From contig NZ_QBFD01000009.1 of assembly GCF_003335585.1 (NCBI RefSeq), forward strand, positions 1 to 64,000: DNA of 64,000 nt, read 5' to 3'. Below are positions 44,621 to 53,481 of this stretch, one piece after another (position 1 is the first letter of the stretch; each line of letters opens with the position of its first letter). This DNA comes from Sulfitobacter sp. DFL-14. Its GTDB lineage: Bacteria; Pseudomonadota; Alphaproteobacteria; Rhodobacterales; Rhodobacteraceae. The notes under the pieces are model-generated. The model was not told the DNA's origin. It did no database searches and saw only the letters and a program-made list of their open reading frames with translations. The position numbers and the translations under genes were made by a program.

Positions 44621-44641
44621 CGTGTCTCCCGCTGGGACACG
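44621..44641 (+). promoter_or_regulatory. Hairpin in the repC leader
   Basis: CGTGTC (44621-44626) pairs with GACACG (44636-44641). It lies between the antisense RNA promoter and the repC ribosome site and may sequester or expose that site depending on pairing with the antisense RNA. Confidence 0.45.
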
Positions 44642-44684
44642 GATGCACTGTTGCAGCCTTGTCCCAAGTCATAAGGACAAGACA

Positions 44685-45842
44685 TTGAACGAGATCCAAA
44701 CCTATCCCACCCTGCCGGAAGGCTGGACCAAAGGTGCTGTCATGGCGCTAATTTCAGAGGTTGCCCCGCATATAGGCCTGCGCCCGGCGCGCCTCGCAGT
44801 TCTGAACTACATCATCGGGCGGACTCGCGCATCCGACTGGACCTCTCCCCATCGTGAACCGGTGTTTTTTGGCGCGCAAGATCTCGCAGCGGTCGAACTT
44901 GGCAAGACGTCGCGCCAGTTGCGAACGGATGAGGCCGCGCTGGCCAAGCTTGGGCTGATCGTGAAACGTGTCGCGGCGAATGGGGCCCGCTATGGTCGCG
45001 CTGGCCTAGGCTTGATACTGACCCCGCTGATCGCGCGACTGGAAGAGTTCATAGCCCTTCGCGATCGGCTCCGTGCGGAACGGAGGCATTTGCGCGCTTT
45101 GAAGGATCTTCGGTCCCTTCGTTTGCGTCACATGAAACGGTGCATCGCCGCCCTGCCCTCCTCGGCTATCAAAGATCCTGAGATCGTCAAGATTCTCGCC
45201 AGTTTCGATAAATGGCCACGCAGCGATGCTTTAAGCCGTCTCGGTCTGGAGCGGCTCAACGCCCATTTGAAGGCCAGTTCCGATCTGTGCAGCAGCCTTG
45301 ATGACTGGCTTGAAAAACGTGGGCTTTCTTCCGACCAGCCAGCGGAAAACTTCCGGCCCTTTACACAAAACACCAGAGAAGAAACTCAAACTGTAAAGAC
45401 GCCGCCCGCTGTGGATAACTCTGAAAGACACGCGGAAATCGCACAGAGTGAATCGCCATCATCAATTCCCTGCCCCGCGCCACCCGCTCTGACGCCAGAG
45501 AATCTATATCGCATTGCCGGCGACGGCTTGCGCATGATGCTTGACGCGAGCAGAGATCAAAACCGACCTCTCAAAGAGCGCGACATCATCGAGGCGGCCT
45601 GGGCGTTGCTGCCGATGCTCGACATCCATACTTCAGTTTGGCACGAGGGCCAGAGCACCTTGGGCGACCACGGGTTGGCTTTCTGCCTACTATTGGTTGA
45701 TGCGCAGCGAGATCACCCGAGTTACCCTGTTCGCAATCCTGGCGGTTTGATGCGCGAACTGATCCGTCGAGCCAAGGCAGGAAGGCTGGACTTTGATGCA
45801 AGCGTTGCGGCTCTGCAAAAACGGCGCAATGGGGTGAGGTAG
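44685..45842 (+). CDS. repC: RepC-type replication initiator
   Basis: 385 residues from TTG 44685, chosen because AAGGA (44673-44677) lies seven bases before it and because upstream ATGs (44613, 44643) fall in the regulatory leader. The N-terminal winged-helix domain has RPARLAVLNYIIGRT, TSRQLRTDEAALAKLGLI and the KRVAANGARYGRA motif of RepC; the C-terminal domain follows a polar linker near 245-285. RepC initiates replication, usually at an origin inside its own gene. No repA or repB is adjacent, so this is a solo RepC; the ParA-like gene lies 27 kb away. Confidence 0.85.
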   Translation: MNEIQTYPTLPEGWTKGAVMALISEVAPHIGLRPARLAVLNYIIGRTRASDWTSPHREPVFFGAQDLAAVELGKTSRQLRTDEAALAKLGLIVKRVAANGARYGRAGLGLILTPLIARLEEFIALRDRLRAERRHLRALKDLRSLRLRHMKRCIAALPSSAIKDPEIVKILASFDKWPRSDALSRLGLERLNAHLKASSDLCSSLDDWLEKRGLSSDQPAENFRPFTQNTREETQTVKTPPAVDNSERHAEIAQSESPSSIPCPAPPALTPENLYRIAGDGLRMMLDASRDQNRPLKERDIIEAAWALLPMLDIHTSVWHEGQSTLGDHGLAFCLLLVDAQRDHPSYPVRNPGGLMRELIRRAKAGRLDFDASVAALQKRRNGVR

Positions 45843-46064
45843 AGTTTCCAACCCGCAACTGAACTTGCCCAAAAACGCGCTGAAAATCTGGTAATGAAGT
45901 TTATGTTAAAAAATCTTCCAGTACATTCTCGGAAAATTGAGAGTCAGTCTTATATTGAAGGATAGCCTGGCAGACTGGATGTTGGGCAAGTAATCTTGGC
46001 TCAAATCGGCTAAGTTTCGCGGCAGCAGGTAACAATTGCGTGGACCACTACACCATCGAGTTGA

Positions 46065-46418
46065 TCATTTTGCTGCCACTTCGATCTTTTCAAACGCACC
46101 TTCGGCCTGCCAACGCTGCGCGATTTCGCCCAAGGCTTCAAGTACCTGGCGCAGATCGTCGCCGCGCTCTGTCATACCATAGGTGACAGCGGGCGGGATT
46201 GTTTGCGTCTGGTCGCGCCAGATTACCCCGGCCGCCTGAAGCATTCGCAACCGTTCCGTCAGCATACGGGTCGAAATTCCCGGCACTGCCCGTTTCAGTG
46301 CCCCGAAACGTTGCGGCCCTCCGTCGCTTAGAACCCAGAGAATATAGGTTGTCCACGGCCCCATCAGCAGGCGCAGAATGGAGTCCATGGGACACGCGGG
46401 CGGTGTTTTCTGTTTCAT
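46065..46418 (-). CDS. HxlR family transcription regulator
   Basis: 117 residues from ATG 46418, with GGAGAG upstream. Winged helix: CPMDSILRLLMGPWTTYILW, FGALKRAVPGISTRMLTERL, YGMTERGDDL. The N-terminal cysteine in PPACPMD is at the place used by redox- or quinone-sensing HxlR proteins (YodB, HypR, QsrR). It is divergent from a DoxX/dioxygenase/NmrA/GST group, which it probably represses until electrophiles appear. Confidence 0.88.
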   Translation of the reverse strand: MKQKTPPACPMDSILRLLMGPWTTYILWVLSDGGPQRFGALKRAVPGISTRMLTERLRMLQAAGVIWRDQTQTIPPAVTYGMTERGDDLRQVLEALGEIAQRWQAEGAFEKIEVAAK

Positions 46419-46440
46419 CTTGAGGCTCTCCAAGAGTGGT

Positions 46441-46487
46441 TACTTTTCAGTGCCTACTTTTCAATATGAACTAGGACGCTTTATAAT
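46441..46487 (+). promoter_or_regulatory. Promoter of the DoxX-dioxygenase group with HxlR-type direct repeats
   Basis: TACTTTTCA occurs twice, at 46441-46449 and 46455-46463. A perfect -10 TATAAT stands at 46482-46487 with TTCAAT 16 bases upstream as -35, overlapping the second repeat. This placement fits repression by the divergent HxlR protein. Confidence 0.55.
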
Positions 46488-46570
46488 ACTAGGAAGAAAA
46501 GCAAAACCTGGCAAGCCTGAGCAATTCGGAAGAATGCCCGGGCAATTTGTACAAAATAGGGGACGTCCAA

Positions 46571-46975
46571 ATGAGCAGAAAATCTGCAAAAATCTCCTAC
46601 TGGGTGGCAACCGGGCTGGTTTCGTTGGTCTATCTGGGAGGGGCGACATTCTACATCACCGCGCATGACATGGTTGCCGGAATGTATGAGGGCATCTTGA
46701 AATTTCCGACCTACATAATTTGGCCATTAGCCATCCTGAAAATCGTGGCGGTCGTGGTGCTCCTCTGGCGTCCGTCAACGTTTTTGTCCGATTTCGCCTA
46801 TGCGGCGATGTTCTGGCACCTGTTGCTGGCCGCCTCGGCGCATTTGGCTGCGGGCGATCTGGGTTGGCCACCGGCCATTGTCGCCTGGCTTGCGCTGATC
46901 GTGTCGTTCCTGACGCAAAACCGAGCCCGCGAAAAGAAATCGCCCTACGGAAATTTGCTGAACAGCACGGCATAA
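46571..46975 (+). CDS. DoxX-like membrane protein
   Basis: 134 residues from ATG 46571. Four membrane helices (about 5-30, 45-70, 72-92, 97-115), among them WVATGLVSLVYLGGATFYI and IIWPLAILKIVAVVVLLW, as in the DoxX-like family (PF13564). These proteins are thought to take part in quinone or thiol redox balance at the membrane. First gene of the HxlR-linked set. Confidence 0.85.
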   Translation: MSRKSAKISYWVATGLVSLVYLGGATFYITAHDMVAGMYEGILKFPTYIIWPLAILKIVAVVVLLWRPSTFLSDFAYAAMFWHLLLAASAHLAAGDLGWPPAIVAWLALIVSFLTQNRAREKKSPYGNLLNSTA

Positions 46976-47049
46976 TCGGCCCTCTGGACGACCGAAATCG
47001 GGTTGGGTCATCAGGCTTCGCCCGCAATAGAGACGAAAGGATGCAGTAG

Positions 47050-47862
47050 ATGGCCCGAATGCCGATGATGTTTCTTCCACACGGAGGAGGCCCATGTTTC
47101 TTCATGGAGTGGGATCCGCCGGAAACCTGGACACGCCAGCGCAAATTCCTTGCCGATGCACCAAGATCATTGCCGCAAGCTCCCAAGGCGTTGCTGGTGA
47201 TTTCGGGCCATTGGGAAGAACAGCAGTTCACGGTGCAGCGAAACCCGGCCCCACGGCTGTTGTTTGATTATCATGGGTTTCCGCCCCACACTTACGAACT
47301 GACGTGGCCCGCTCCCGGCGACCCGGCGCTGTCCGATAAAGTGCAGGCGCTGGTCGAGGGGGCCGGGTTGCCCTGCTCCGTCGATGAGACGCGCGGGTAT
47401 GATCACGGCGTGTTCATTCCGCTGAAGGTGGCCTTCCCGCAGGCAGACATTCCTTGTGTGCAGCTCAGCCTGCGCAGCGACCTTGACCCGGCCGCGCATA
47501 TTGCAGTCGGACGGGCACTGGCACCGTTGCGCGACGAAGGCGTTCTGATCATCGGGTCGGGCAACACATATCACAATATGCAACAAATGATGCAGGCCAT
47601 GCGGGGTGGCGCTGCGGGTGCCATGAACGGGCAGGAATTTGACCGCTGGCTGAGCGATGCCGTGACCCGCCCCGATCCTGCAGAGCGTGATCGGATGCTG
47701 GCACAGTGGGACGCCGCCCCCGGTGCCCGAGATGCAAACCCGCGCGAGGAACATCTGATCCCGCTGCATGTGGTTGCGGGGGCGGCCCTTGCCGACAAAG
47801 GCGTGAAAACGCTGGAGGATCACGTGCTCGGCGCCGTTGAAAGCGCTTTTACCTTCGGTTGA
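47050..47862 (+). CDS. LigB-type extradiol (DODA-like) dioxygenase
   Basis: 270 residues. Class III extradiol dioxygenase motifs: LPHGGGPCFFMEW, VISGHWEE, YDHGVFIPLKVAFP, and IIGSGNTYHNM, as in YgiD/4,5-DOPA dioxygenase. Non-haem iron would be held by the histidines of these motifs. In this neighbourhood it may open catechol or quinol rings, comparable with MhqO-type detoxification. Start ATG or the preceding codon near 47050 fits a site AAAGGATG just upstream. Confidence 0.87.
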   Translation: MARMPMMFLPHGGGPCFFMEWDPPETWTRQRKFLADAPRSLPQAPKALLVISGHWEEQQFTVQRNPAPRLLFDYHGFPPHTYELTWPAPGDPALSDKVQALVEGAGLPCSVDETRGYDHGVFIPLKVAFPQADIPCVQLSLRSDLDPAAHIAVGRALAPLRDEGVLIIGSGNTYHNMQQMMQAMRGGAAGAMNGQEFDRWLSDAVTRPDPAERDRMLAQWDAAPGARDANPREEHLIPLHVVAGAALADKGVKTLEDHVLGAVESAFTFG

Positions 47863-47917
47863 ATCCCAACAAACGGTCGAACATCAACATCCAACCTGAA
47901 AACTCTAGGAAAACCCA

Positions 47918-48817
47918 ATGACGAACATTCAAGACGGTCCTTTCATCGTCACCGGAGCATCCGGCCAGCTTGGCCGACAGGTTATCGACAATCTGCTTGC
48001 GGCCGGGGCCAGCCCGATCATCGCCATCTCGCGTTCGCCGGACAAGCTGGCTGAACTGGCTGACAAAGGTGTTGAGGCCCGCAAGGGTGATTTCAACGAC
48101 CCTGAGTCGCTGACAGCGGCTTTTTCAGGTGGCAAGCGTCTGCTGATCATCTCGACCGACGATCTGGAACCAGGCAAGCGGCTGGCGGCGCACAAAAACG
48201 CCGTCGCAGCCGCGACGAAGGAAGGTATCACGCATATCGTCTATACGTCGCTGACGAACCCGGTTGAGGAAAGCCCGATCACGTTTTCCAAGGATCACAG
48301 CGACACCGAGGCGTTGATCAAGGAGACCGGCGCCAAATATACCATTCTGCGCAACAACCTTTACACCGATCTGGTGTTGATGGGGGGTGGGCAAAGCATC
48401 GGTATGGGGCAACATTTTGCCGCTGCTGGCGAGGGAAAAACCGGTTATGTCACCCGCGCCGATTGCGCCCGGGCCGCCGCAGCGGCCCTGATGCGTGAAA
48501 CCGGTTCAAGTATTCTGGACATCACCGGGCCGGAGGCGGTTTCCCAGGGCGACATCGCGGCCATCCTGTCGGAATTATCGGGCAAGGACATTCCCTATAT
48601 CCCGATTTCCACCGATGATCTGGTTCAGGCCATGGTCGGCGCTGGCCTGCCAGAGTTCATGGCAAAGGTTTTCGCGTCCTTCGACGAGGCGATGGCGAAG
48701 GATTATCTAAGCGTTGCAACCGGTGATCTGGAAAACCTGACCGGACAGGCCGGACAATCCGCGCGTGATTTCCTGATTGCCAACAAGGCCGCCTTGCTGG
48801 CCCCTCCGGCGCATTAA
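47918..48817 (+). CDS. NmrA/QOR2-like NAD(P)H-binding oxidoreductase
   Basis: 299 residues. The Rossmann motif TGASGQLGRQVIDNLL starts near residue 12, with SRSPDKLAELADKG and HIVYTSLTNP as in NmrA-like quinone reductase QOR2 (YtfG). It should bind NADP and reduce or sense quinones. It lies between the dioxygenase and a GST, in line with electrophile protection. Confidence 0.88.
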   Translation: MTNIQDGPFIVTGASGQLGRQVIDNLLAAGASPIIAISRSPDKLAELADKGVEARKGDFNDPESLTAAFSGGKRLLIISTDDLEPGKRLAAHKNAVAAATKEGITHIVYTSLTNPVEESPITFSKDHSDTEALIKETGAKYTILRNNLYTDLVLMGGGQSIGMGQHFAAAGEGKTGYVTRADCARAAAAALMRETGSSILDITGPEAVSQGDIAAILSELSGKDIPYIPISTDDLVQAMVGAGLPEFMAKVFASFDEAMAKDYLSVATGDLENLTGQAGQSARDFLIANKAALLAPPAH

Positions 48818-48827
48818 GGAACCGATG

Positions 48828-49463
48828 ATGAGGCTTTACAACGCCAATTTCTCGCCCAACGCCCTTCGGGTGCGGGCGGTTGCCCTGGAACTTGGGATCG
48901 ACCTTGAGATCATCGAGGTCGACATACGCGGCGGCGACAACCGCAGCGATGAATTCCTTTCGATGAATCCCAATGGCAAGGTGCCTGTACTCGTGGACGA
49001 CGATTTCGTGATCTGGGAATCGCGTGCCATCAATTCCTACCTTGCCAGCAAGAAACCCGAGCGTGGTCTTCACCCGGATGACCCGAAATCCCGTGCAACG
49101 GTGGACCAGTGGCTATACTGGCAGGCGATTCACCTTGGCCCGGCGATGCAAAAGCTGTCGTTCGAGCGGTTTCTGAAAGCGAAGTTCGGCATGGGTGATC
49201 CGGATCAAGGCGTCGTCGAGGCGGAGCAGAAAAACGTGGATCAGTTTCTGGCGGTGCTGGAAATCGGCCTTGCCGACAAGGACTGGATCGCGGGCGATCT
49301 GAGCGTCGCGGATTTCGCACTGGCCTCGACATTCATGTACCGTGCGCAGTCTGACATCTCGCTCGACGATCTGCCGAATGTCGCGGCCTGGATCGAACGG
49401 CTGGAGGCACGTCAGTCGTGGAAGGATGCGTTTGCACCCGTTCGGAAACTGCTTGGCCTATAG
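48828..49463 (+). CDS. Glutathione S-transferase
   Basis: 211 residues from ATG 48828, which AAGGA precedes by seven bases (a second ATG at 48825 is closer). Thioredoxin-like N-domain (LYNANFSPNALRVRAVALEL, NPNGKVPVLVDDD, ESRAINSYLA) with the cis-Pro and ES motif for glutathione; all-alpha C-domain with LSVADFALASTF. Likely conjugates electrophilic metabolites. Confidence 0.9.
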   Translation: MRLYNANFSPNALRVRAVALELGIDLEIIEVDIRGGDNRSDEFLSMNPNGKVPVLVDDDFVIWESRAINSYLASKKPERGLHPDDPKSRATVDQWLYWQAIHLGPAMQKLSFERFLKAKFGMGDPDQGVVEAEQKNVDQFLAVLEIGLADKDWIAGDLSVADFALASTFMYRAQSDISLDDLPNVAAWIERLEARQSWKDAFAPVRKLLGL

Positions 49464-49703
49464 GTATTGCGGAAGTGCTTTCGGGGGGCGAGCCAGTCGC
49501 CCCGCCTCAATGAAGGACATATCGTGCGAATCGGGCCATACACACTCGCGCGCGCAGCGGCAGGCCGGGATTGCCATTCGAATGATGATCGGGATGCTTG
49601 ACCGCGAAACTTTGAAGGAGGCGGTGGAGATTCCCCTGATCGAGGCCGCTCCGGATCAGCGCAAGGTTCTGGAATCCCACCGAATGAAACAGAGAGGCAG
49701 GAA

Positions 49704-50192
49704 ATGTTTGAACTGACACCCCGCATCGGTCCAAGACCAGAAACCACCGACTGCGCGCCGCATGAGCAGGTAAGCCAGAACCCCGACGCAAGTACCTATC
49801 AAAAGCTCAAGGAACGGGCCTTTGACTTTCCGTTCGTGGAGCGCCGCCCCAGCATCATCTCTGTTCCAGGTGCAGAGGCTCTCTGGCTGGCACACGACCA
49901 TGCCCATGGGTGTCAGGAATCATTTATGGTGGGAAACGAGTTCGCGCATGTGCATCCGCAATATGATGGTTCGATGCATCTGATGCTCCCGCTCGAATGC
50001 ACCCGCGAGCTCTTCGCCAAAGGCTGGGGCGAGCCACACCCGATGGTGGCTACTGGCATGATCCCGGCGACCGCCGTCATGGTGTTTGCGCCGCGTAATT
50101 TGCAAGAGATCGAAACAGCTTTGCAAATTCTAGCCATATCTTATGATTTTGCGTCTGGAAAACTCCCGAATCCCGCATCAGTCCGGTTGTGA
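49704..50192 (+). CDS. DUF5519 (luciferase-domain-like) protein
   Basis: 162 residues. The pattern PSIISVPGAEALWLAHDHA, FMVGNEFAHVHPQYDGSMHLMLP with conserved histidines fits the DUF5519 family, also named luciferase domain-containing after plant-pathogen-like entries. There is no sign of light production; the role is unknown. GAGAGG lies six bases before the ATG. The 240 bases before it show only a weak 45-codon frame. Confidence 0.72.
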   Translation: MFELTPRIGPRPETTDCAPHEQVSQNPDASTYQKLKERAFDFPFVERRPSIISVPGAEALWLAHDHAHGCQESFMVGNEFAHVHPQYDGSMHLMLPLECTRELFAKGWGEPHPMVATGMIPATAVMVFAPRNLQEIETALQILAISYDFASGKLPNPASVRL

Positions 50193-50332
50193 AAAAGCGC
50201 CAGCCCAAACAACCCTTAGGACGGCTTCAACCAGATCTTGACCAAGGCCGTTCAAGGTGATCATCACAAAGCGCTGTCAGCTTTCTTTGAAAGGCACCAG
50301 CCAACATATTCGGGGAAATAGAGCGTGCTGCA

Positions 50333-50785
50333 ATGAGTGATACCAAAGATGCGGAACGGTTTGCGATGATCGCAAGCGTCTGGAATTCGACGGCCAGGGG
50401 CCTGATTGCCGAGATGGACTTAAAGATCGAACGCGCCGACAGAAAAGGGGTTGAAATACGGATGCCGTTCAACCCAGATTTCTGTCTGGATGAAGAAAAA
50501 ACAGTCTTGCATGGTGGCATCCTGACGGCACTGCTGGACAGCTCTTTCGGGTTGGCCAATTTTCTGGTGATCGATAACATCGAGACGATGGCAACCTTGG
50601 ATCTGCGGGTTGATTATCTGCGTCCGGCAGGTTCGCGTGCCGACGTGATCGTTTTTGCGGAATGTTATCGGAAAACCCGCCACATCGCATTCGGAAGCGG
50701 AAAAGTTTGGTTTGACACCGGCGATTGCGCAGAGGTCGCCCGCGGCACGGCAACCTTTGCCCTAACGGGGGTCGACTCCGGCTGA
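50333..50785 (+). CDS. PaaI-type hotdog thioesterase with transposon-derived C-terminus
   Basis: 150 residues. The hotdog motif VLHGGILTALLDSSFG near residues 62-77 and LRVDYLRPA identify a PaaI/YigI-like acyl-CoA thioesterase. The last five residues (GVDSG) and the stop are encoded by the left terminal repeat of the Tn3-type element that begins at 50768, so the original C-terminus is lost. As the core fold is complete, activity may be retained. Confidence 0.85.
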   Translation: MSDTKDAERFAMIASVWNSTARGLIAEMDLKIERADRKGVEIRMPFNPDFCLDEEKTVLHGGILTALLDSSFGLANFLVIDNIETMATLDLRVDYLRPAGSRADVIVFAECYRKTRHIAFGSGKVWFDTGDCAEVARGTATFALTGVDSG

Positions 50786-50831
50786 GTGCAGAATAGGGCG
50801 TTAAGCTTGGATTGGGGTTGTGGAATTGCAC

Positions 50832-51383
50832 TCAGGCTTCGTTTTCGGCGAGATACCGATAGATGGTCGCTTTAGAGAGGCCGTAGTGAGCCATGAGGTC
50901 TTTTATTAAGGTGCCGTCAGCGCGTTTTTCGCGCAGCTCTCCGATTTGATTTACTGTCAGCGCGGGCCGTTTTCCGAACTGTACGCCGCGATCTCTGGCC
51001 TTCTTGATCCCATCCATCTGACGCTCGGAGCGGATTTCGGTCTCGAATTGGCCGATAGCGCCCAGCATGTTGAACAAGAGCCGCCCTGTTGCATCTGATG
51101 TGTCGATGTTCTGATCGAGGACAACCAAGTCGACAGATTTCTCGCGCAGGGTCTCGGCAATCTGGCACAGGTGCAGAGGGGACCGGGCCAACCGGTCGAT
51201 ACGGGTTACAATCAACTGATCGCCTTCTCGGACATATTCGAGGCACTGCTTGAGCATGGGGCGGCCATCAGTAGTTCCGCTACGCTTTTCTTCGAACAGC
51301 TTGTCGCAGTTACTTAGTTTGTCACGCTGCACGTCCAGCGATTGTCCGACTGAACTGACGCGTGCGTATCCAACTTTGGCCAT
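50832..51383 (-). CDS. tnpR: Tn3-family serine resolvase
   Basis: 183 residues. Catalytic serine in GYARVSSVGQSLDVQ, RIDRLARSPLHL, and FETEIRSERQMDG of the resolvase domain; the C-terminal helix-turn-helix is DLMAHYGLSKATIYRYL. It resolves transposon cointegrates at res just upstream. Frame intact. Confidence 0.92.
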   Translation of the reverse strand: MAKVGYARVSSVGQSLDVQRDKLSNCDKLFEEKRSGTTDGRPMLKQCLEYVREGDQLIVTRIDRLARSPLHLCQIAETLREKSVDLVVLDQNIDTSDATGRLLFNMLGAIGQFETEIRSERQMDGIKKARDRGVQFGKRPALTVNQIGELREKRADGTLIKDLMAHYGLSKATIYRYLAENEA

Positions 51384-51386
51384 GGG

Positions 51387-51463
51387 GTCTCAATTAAACT
51401 AAGGGTTTTTGTGACGATCATATTGAGACATTGAAAAAGACATGGCAAGCATACCGTCTCAAT
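51387..51463. promoter_or_regulatory. Probable res site of the Tn3-type element
   Basis: The gap between the divergent resolvase and transposase carries GTCTCAAT at 51387-51394, its complement ATTGAGAC at 51422-51429, and GTCTCAAT again at 51456-51463. Repeated half-sites of this kind are resolvase binding sites, which also act as operators. Confidence 0.6.
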
Positions 51464-51508
51464 ATCTATACTTTCAAAGACCCCACCCCATAAAGAAAGA
51501 ACAATCCG

Positions 51509-52112
51509 ATGGCACACCGAGCGGTCCTGACCGCGCGACAACACGCGGCGCTTTTTGATCTTCCCACCGATGAAGCTTCGTTATTGAAGCATTACACCCT
51601 GGATGATGAAGATATCGAGCACATCCGCACTCGGCGGCGGTCTGACAACCAGATCGGCTTTGCGCTTCAGCTTTGTGCCTTTCGGTATCCAGGTCGTTTA
51701 TTGAAGGCCGGTGAGGTGATCCCGGAACCCGTTTCCCGCTTTGTCGCCGCGCAGCTCGGATTAAAACCAGATGATCTCCTGCCATATGCCGCACGGGAAC
51801 ATGCAGCGTCGCGCCAATATTGGCCTCAACAAAGGTGAGGCACACCATGCTCTGAAAAGTGCCCTACGGATCGGACGCCAAGGCGAAATCCGCGACCGTA
51901 CCACGGAAGGCCAGCACTTCCGCATTGCAGGTCTGAACCTGCTCACCGCCATCATCATCTTCTGGAATACAAAGCAGCTTGGTGTCGCTGTCACGCAGCG
52001 GAAAAAGGCCGGGTTGGACACGCCAGCATACCTCCTCGCTCACATCTCGCCTCTCGGCTAGGCCCATATCATTCTCACCGGCGAATATAGGTGGCGGACA
52101 ATGAGCGCTTAA
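51509..52112 (+). pseudogene. tnpA: Tn3 transposase remnant (internal deletion and nonsense codon)
   Basis: The first 105 codons encode a normal Tn3 TnpA N-terminus (VLTARQHAALFDLPTDEAS, RRRSDNQIGFALQLCAFRY). Near 51800 the frame jumps to the C-terminal end (IGLNKGEAHHALKSALR, GLNLLTAIIIFWNT). About 800 codons including most of the catalytic domain are missing, and the junction shifts the frame. In addition, the codon after ISPLG is TAG (52059-52061), where Tn3 proteins have Trp in LGW; the frame would continue AHIILTGEYRW to 52112. Confidence 0.85.
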
Positions 52113-52152
52113 AACCTTACCGCCCTATTCTGCACCGAGCCGGAGTCGACCC

Positions 52153-52473
52153 CTAGGTGACCAGCACCATCAGCACTTCATCCCGCCCATACATGAACCT
52201 CAGAATGCCGCGTTCAACGACCAACCCCGCAACAACGCCTGCGATAAGTGCGGCAAGGGGTATGAGCAAGAAGGTGAAAGCAACTGTACTACCAGTCGCG
52301 GTGTAGAGCCCGATGGCCCATGCCGATGAATAGGCCCCAAGGGCATAGAACCCGCCATGGGCCATGTTGAGGATGCGCATCACGCCGTAAATCAGCGTTA
52401 GCCCCACCGATGACAAGAAAAGCCATGCAGCAAACCCAAGGCCATCCACTGCTATCGCGACTGCGGTAAGCAT
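52153..52473 (-). pseudogene. livH: livH-type branched-chain amino acid permease, 5' fragment
   Basis: The 106 codons encode the N-terminal part of a LivH permease ([21 protein letters not shown], three membrane helices). It is cut exactly at the Tn3-type repeat: the last codon is followed by TAG formed with the transposon end. The full protein would be about 290-300 residues, so it is non-functional. TGGAGT precedes ATG 52473. Confidence 0.85.
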
Positions 52474-52582
52474 ACGTTACTCCAATTATTGCCAGCGACT
52501 CTGTTCGGCATGCCCGCACGGCCCCGAAAGAAAGCCTGAACCTTCCGGATCGTATGTCCGGGATGGTTCGGTAAGTTGGTTT

Positions 52583-52615
52583 TCGGGGCGACCAGACAAA
52601 GTGCAGCCGCCCCGA
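52583..52615 (-). terminator. Hairpin between livK-type and livH-type genes
   Basis: TCGGGGCG (52583-52590) pairs fully with CGCCCCGA (52608-52615), loop 17 bases. On the minus strand it is followed by AAAACC rather than a T run, so it is more likely an mRNA-stabilising or attenuating hairpin of the transporter operon than a true terminator. Confidence 0.45.
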
Positions 52616-53481
52616 CGTGGAAATCAGTGTGTTATTCGCACTTTGCGCCTTCGAAGCCGCCATTGATCCAGTCCATGGAGATCGCGCCAGCCGGCGGGTT
52701 CACGCATTCAGCAGGGAAGTGGATGATGTCCACCAGCGTTGCTGAGCCTGTATCCTTGTCATATTGATACGTGCCGTATGCAGTGCCCTGGATCGCCTGG
52801 TGTCCATTTGCCAGGGCCATGGAAACGGTGCCGCTTGGCCCTTCCCATTCAAGGCCTGTGAGGGAACCAATGATCGCATCCTGATCTGAACTTCCGGCCT
52901 TGTCCGCCGCAGCTTTCACGCCGAGAAGGGATTGAGCCATCTTGTAGGACGGATAGGTCGGCAAGGTGCCAAAGCGATCAAAGTATGCTTTGCGGAACCA
53001 GGTGTTCAACTCGGAGTCCGGTGCAAGGTCACCGTGTGGGCCACGTGCGCCAATGATTGTGCCGTCAGGCATTTGGGCGCCCAACCGGTGCATCGCCGTC
53101 TCGCCAGTGCTCAGAATGACCTTGGAGCGCTCAAAGATGCCGCGTGCGGACCCTTGGATGAGATCTCCACCCCAAAAGCTGGAGTGCACCACGTCAGGCG
53201 TTGACGTCAGCAAAGCTGAAATCTCAGAGCCGTACTGACCCGCATGGATTTTCGGGAATTGCTCTGTCGCGATTTCTGTTCCGCTTTTCAACTGCGCCAT
53301 CGTTGCGGAAAAGTCACGCCAGTTGTCCTGTCCGAAAGCGTAGTTCTGGTTGATACCGGCGATAGTATCGGACGGTGCCCCGGTTGCGACAAGATATCGG
53401 GCTGCGGCAACGCTATCCATTGTCGCATGTCCACCAGTACGGAAGGTGTACTTCGGGTCGGTCACGATCTCTTCGAAAATC

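Larger units (their letters stand above)
50768..52153. mobile_element. Tn3-family transposon with deleted transposase
   Basis: 38-base inverted repeats close both ends: 50768-50805 and the complement at 52116-52153, beginning GGGGTCGACTCCGG and differing at only a few positions. Inside are an intact resolvase, a res region and two ends of tnpA. The flanking 5-base sequences (TAACG and TAGGT) do not match, so there is no target duplication; the element has probably mediated a deletion between two copies or insertion sites. With ends and resolvase intact it could still move if transposase is supplied elsewhere. Confidence 0.9.

Noticed and set aside
49567..49716. 45-codon frame MMIGMLDRETLKEAV... 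before the DUF5519 gene
   Set aside because: Short, without clear ribosome site or family; overlaps the next gene start. Could be a fragment but not supported.
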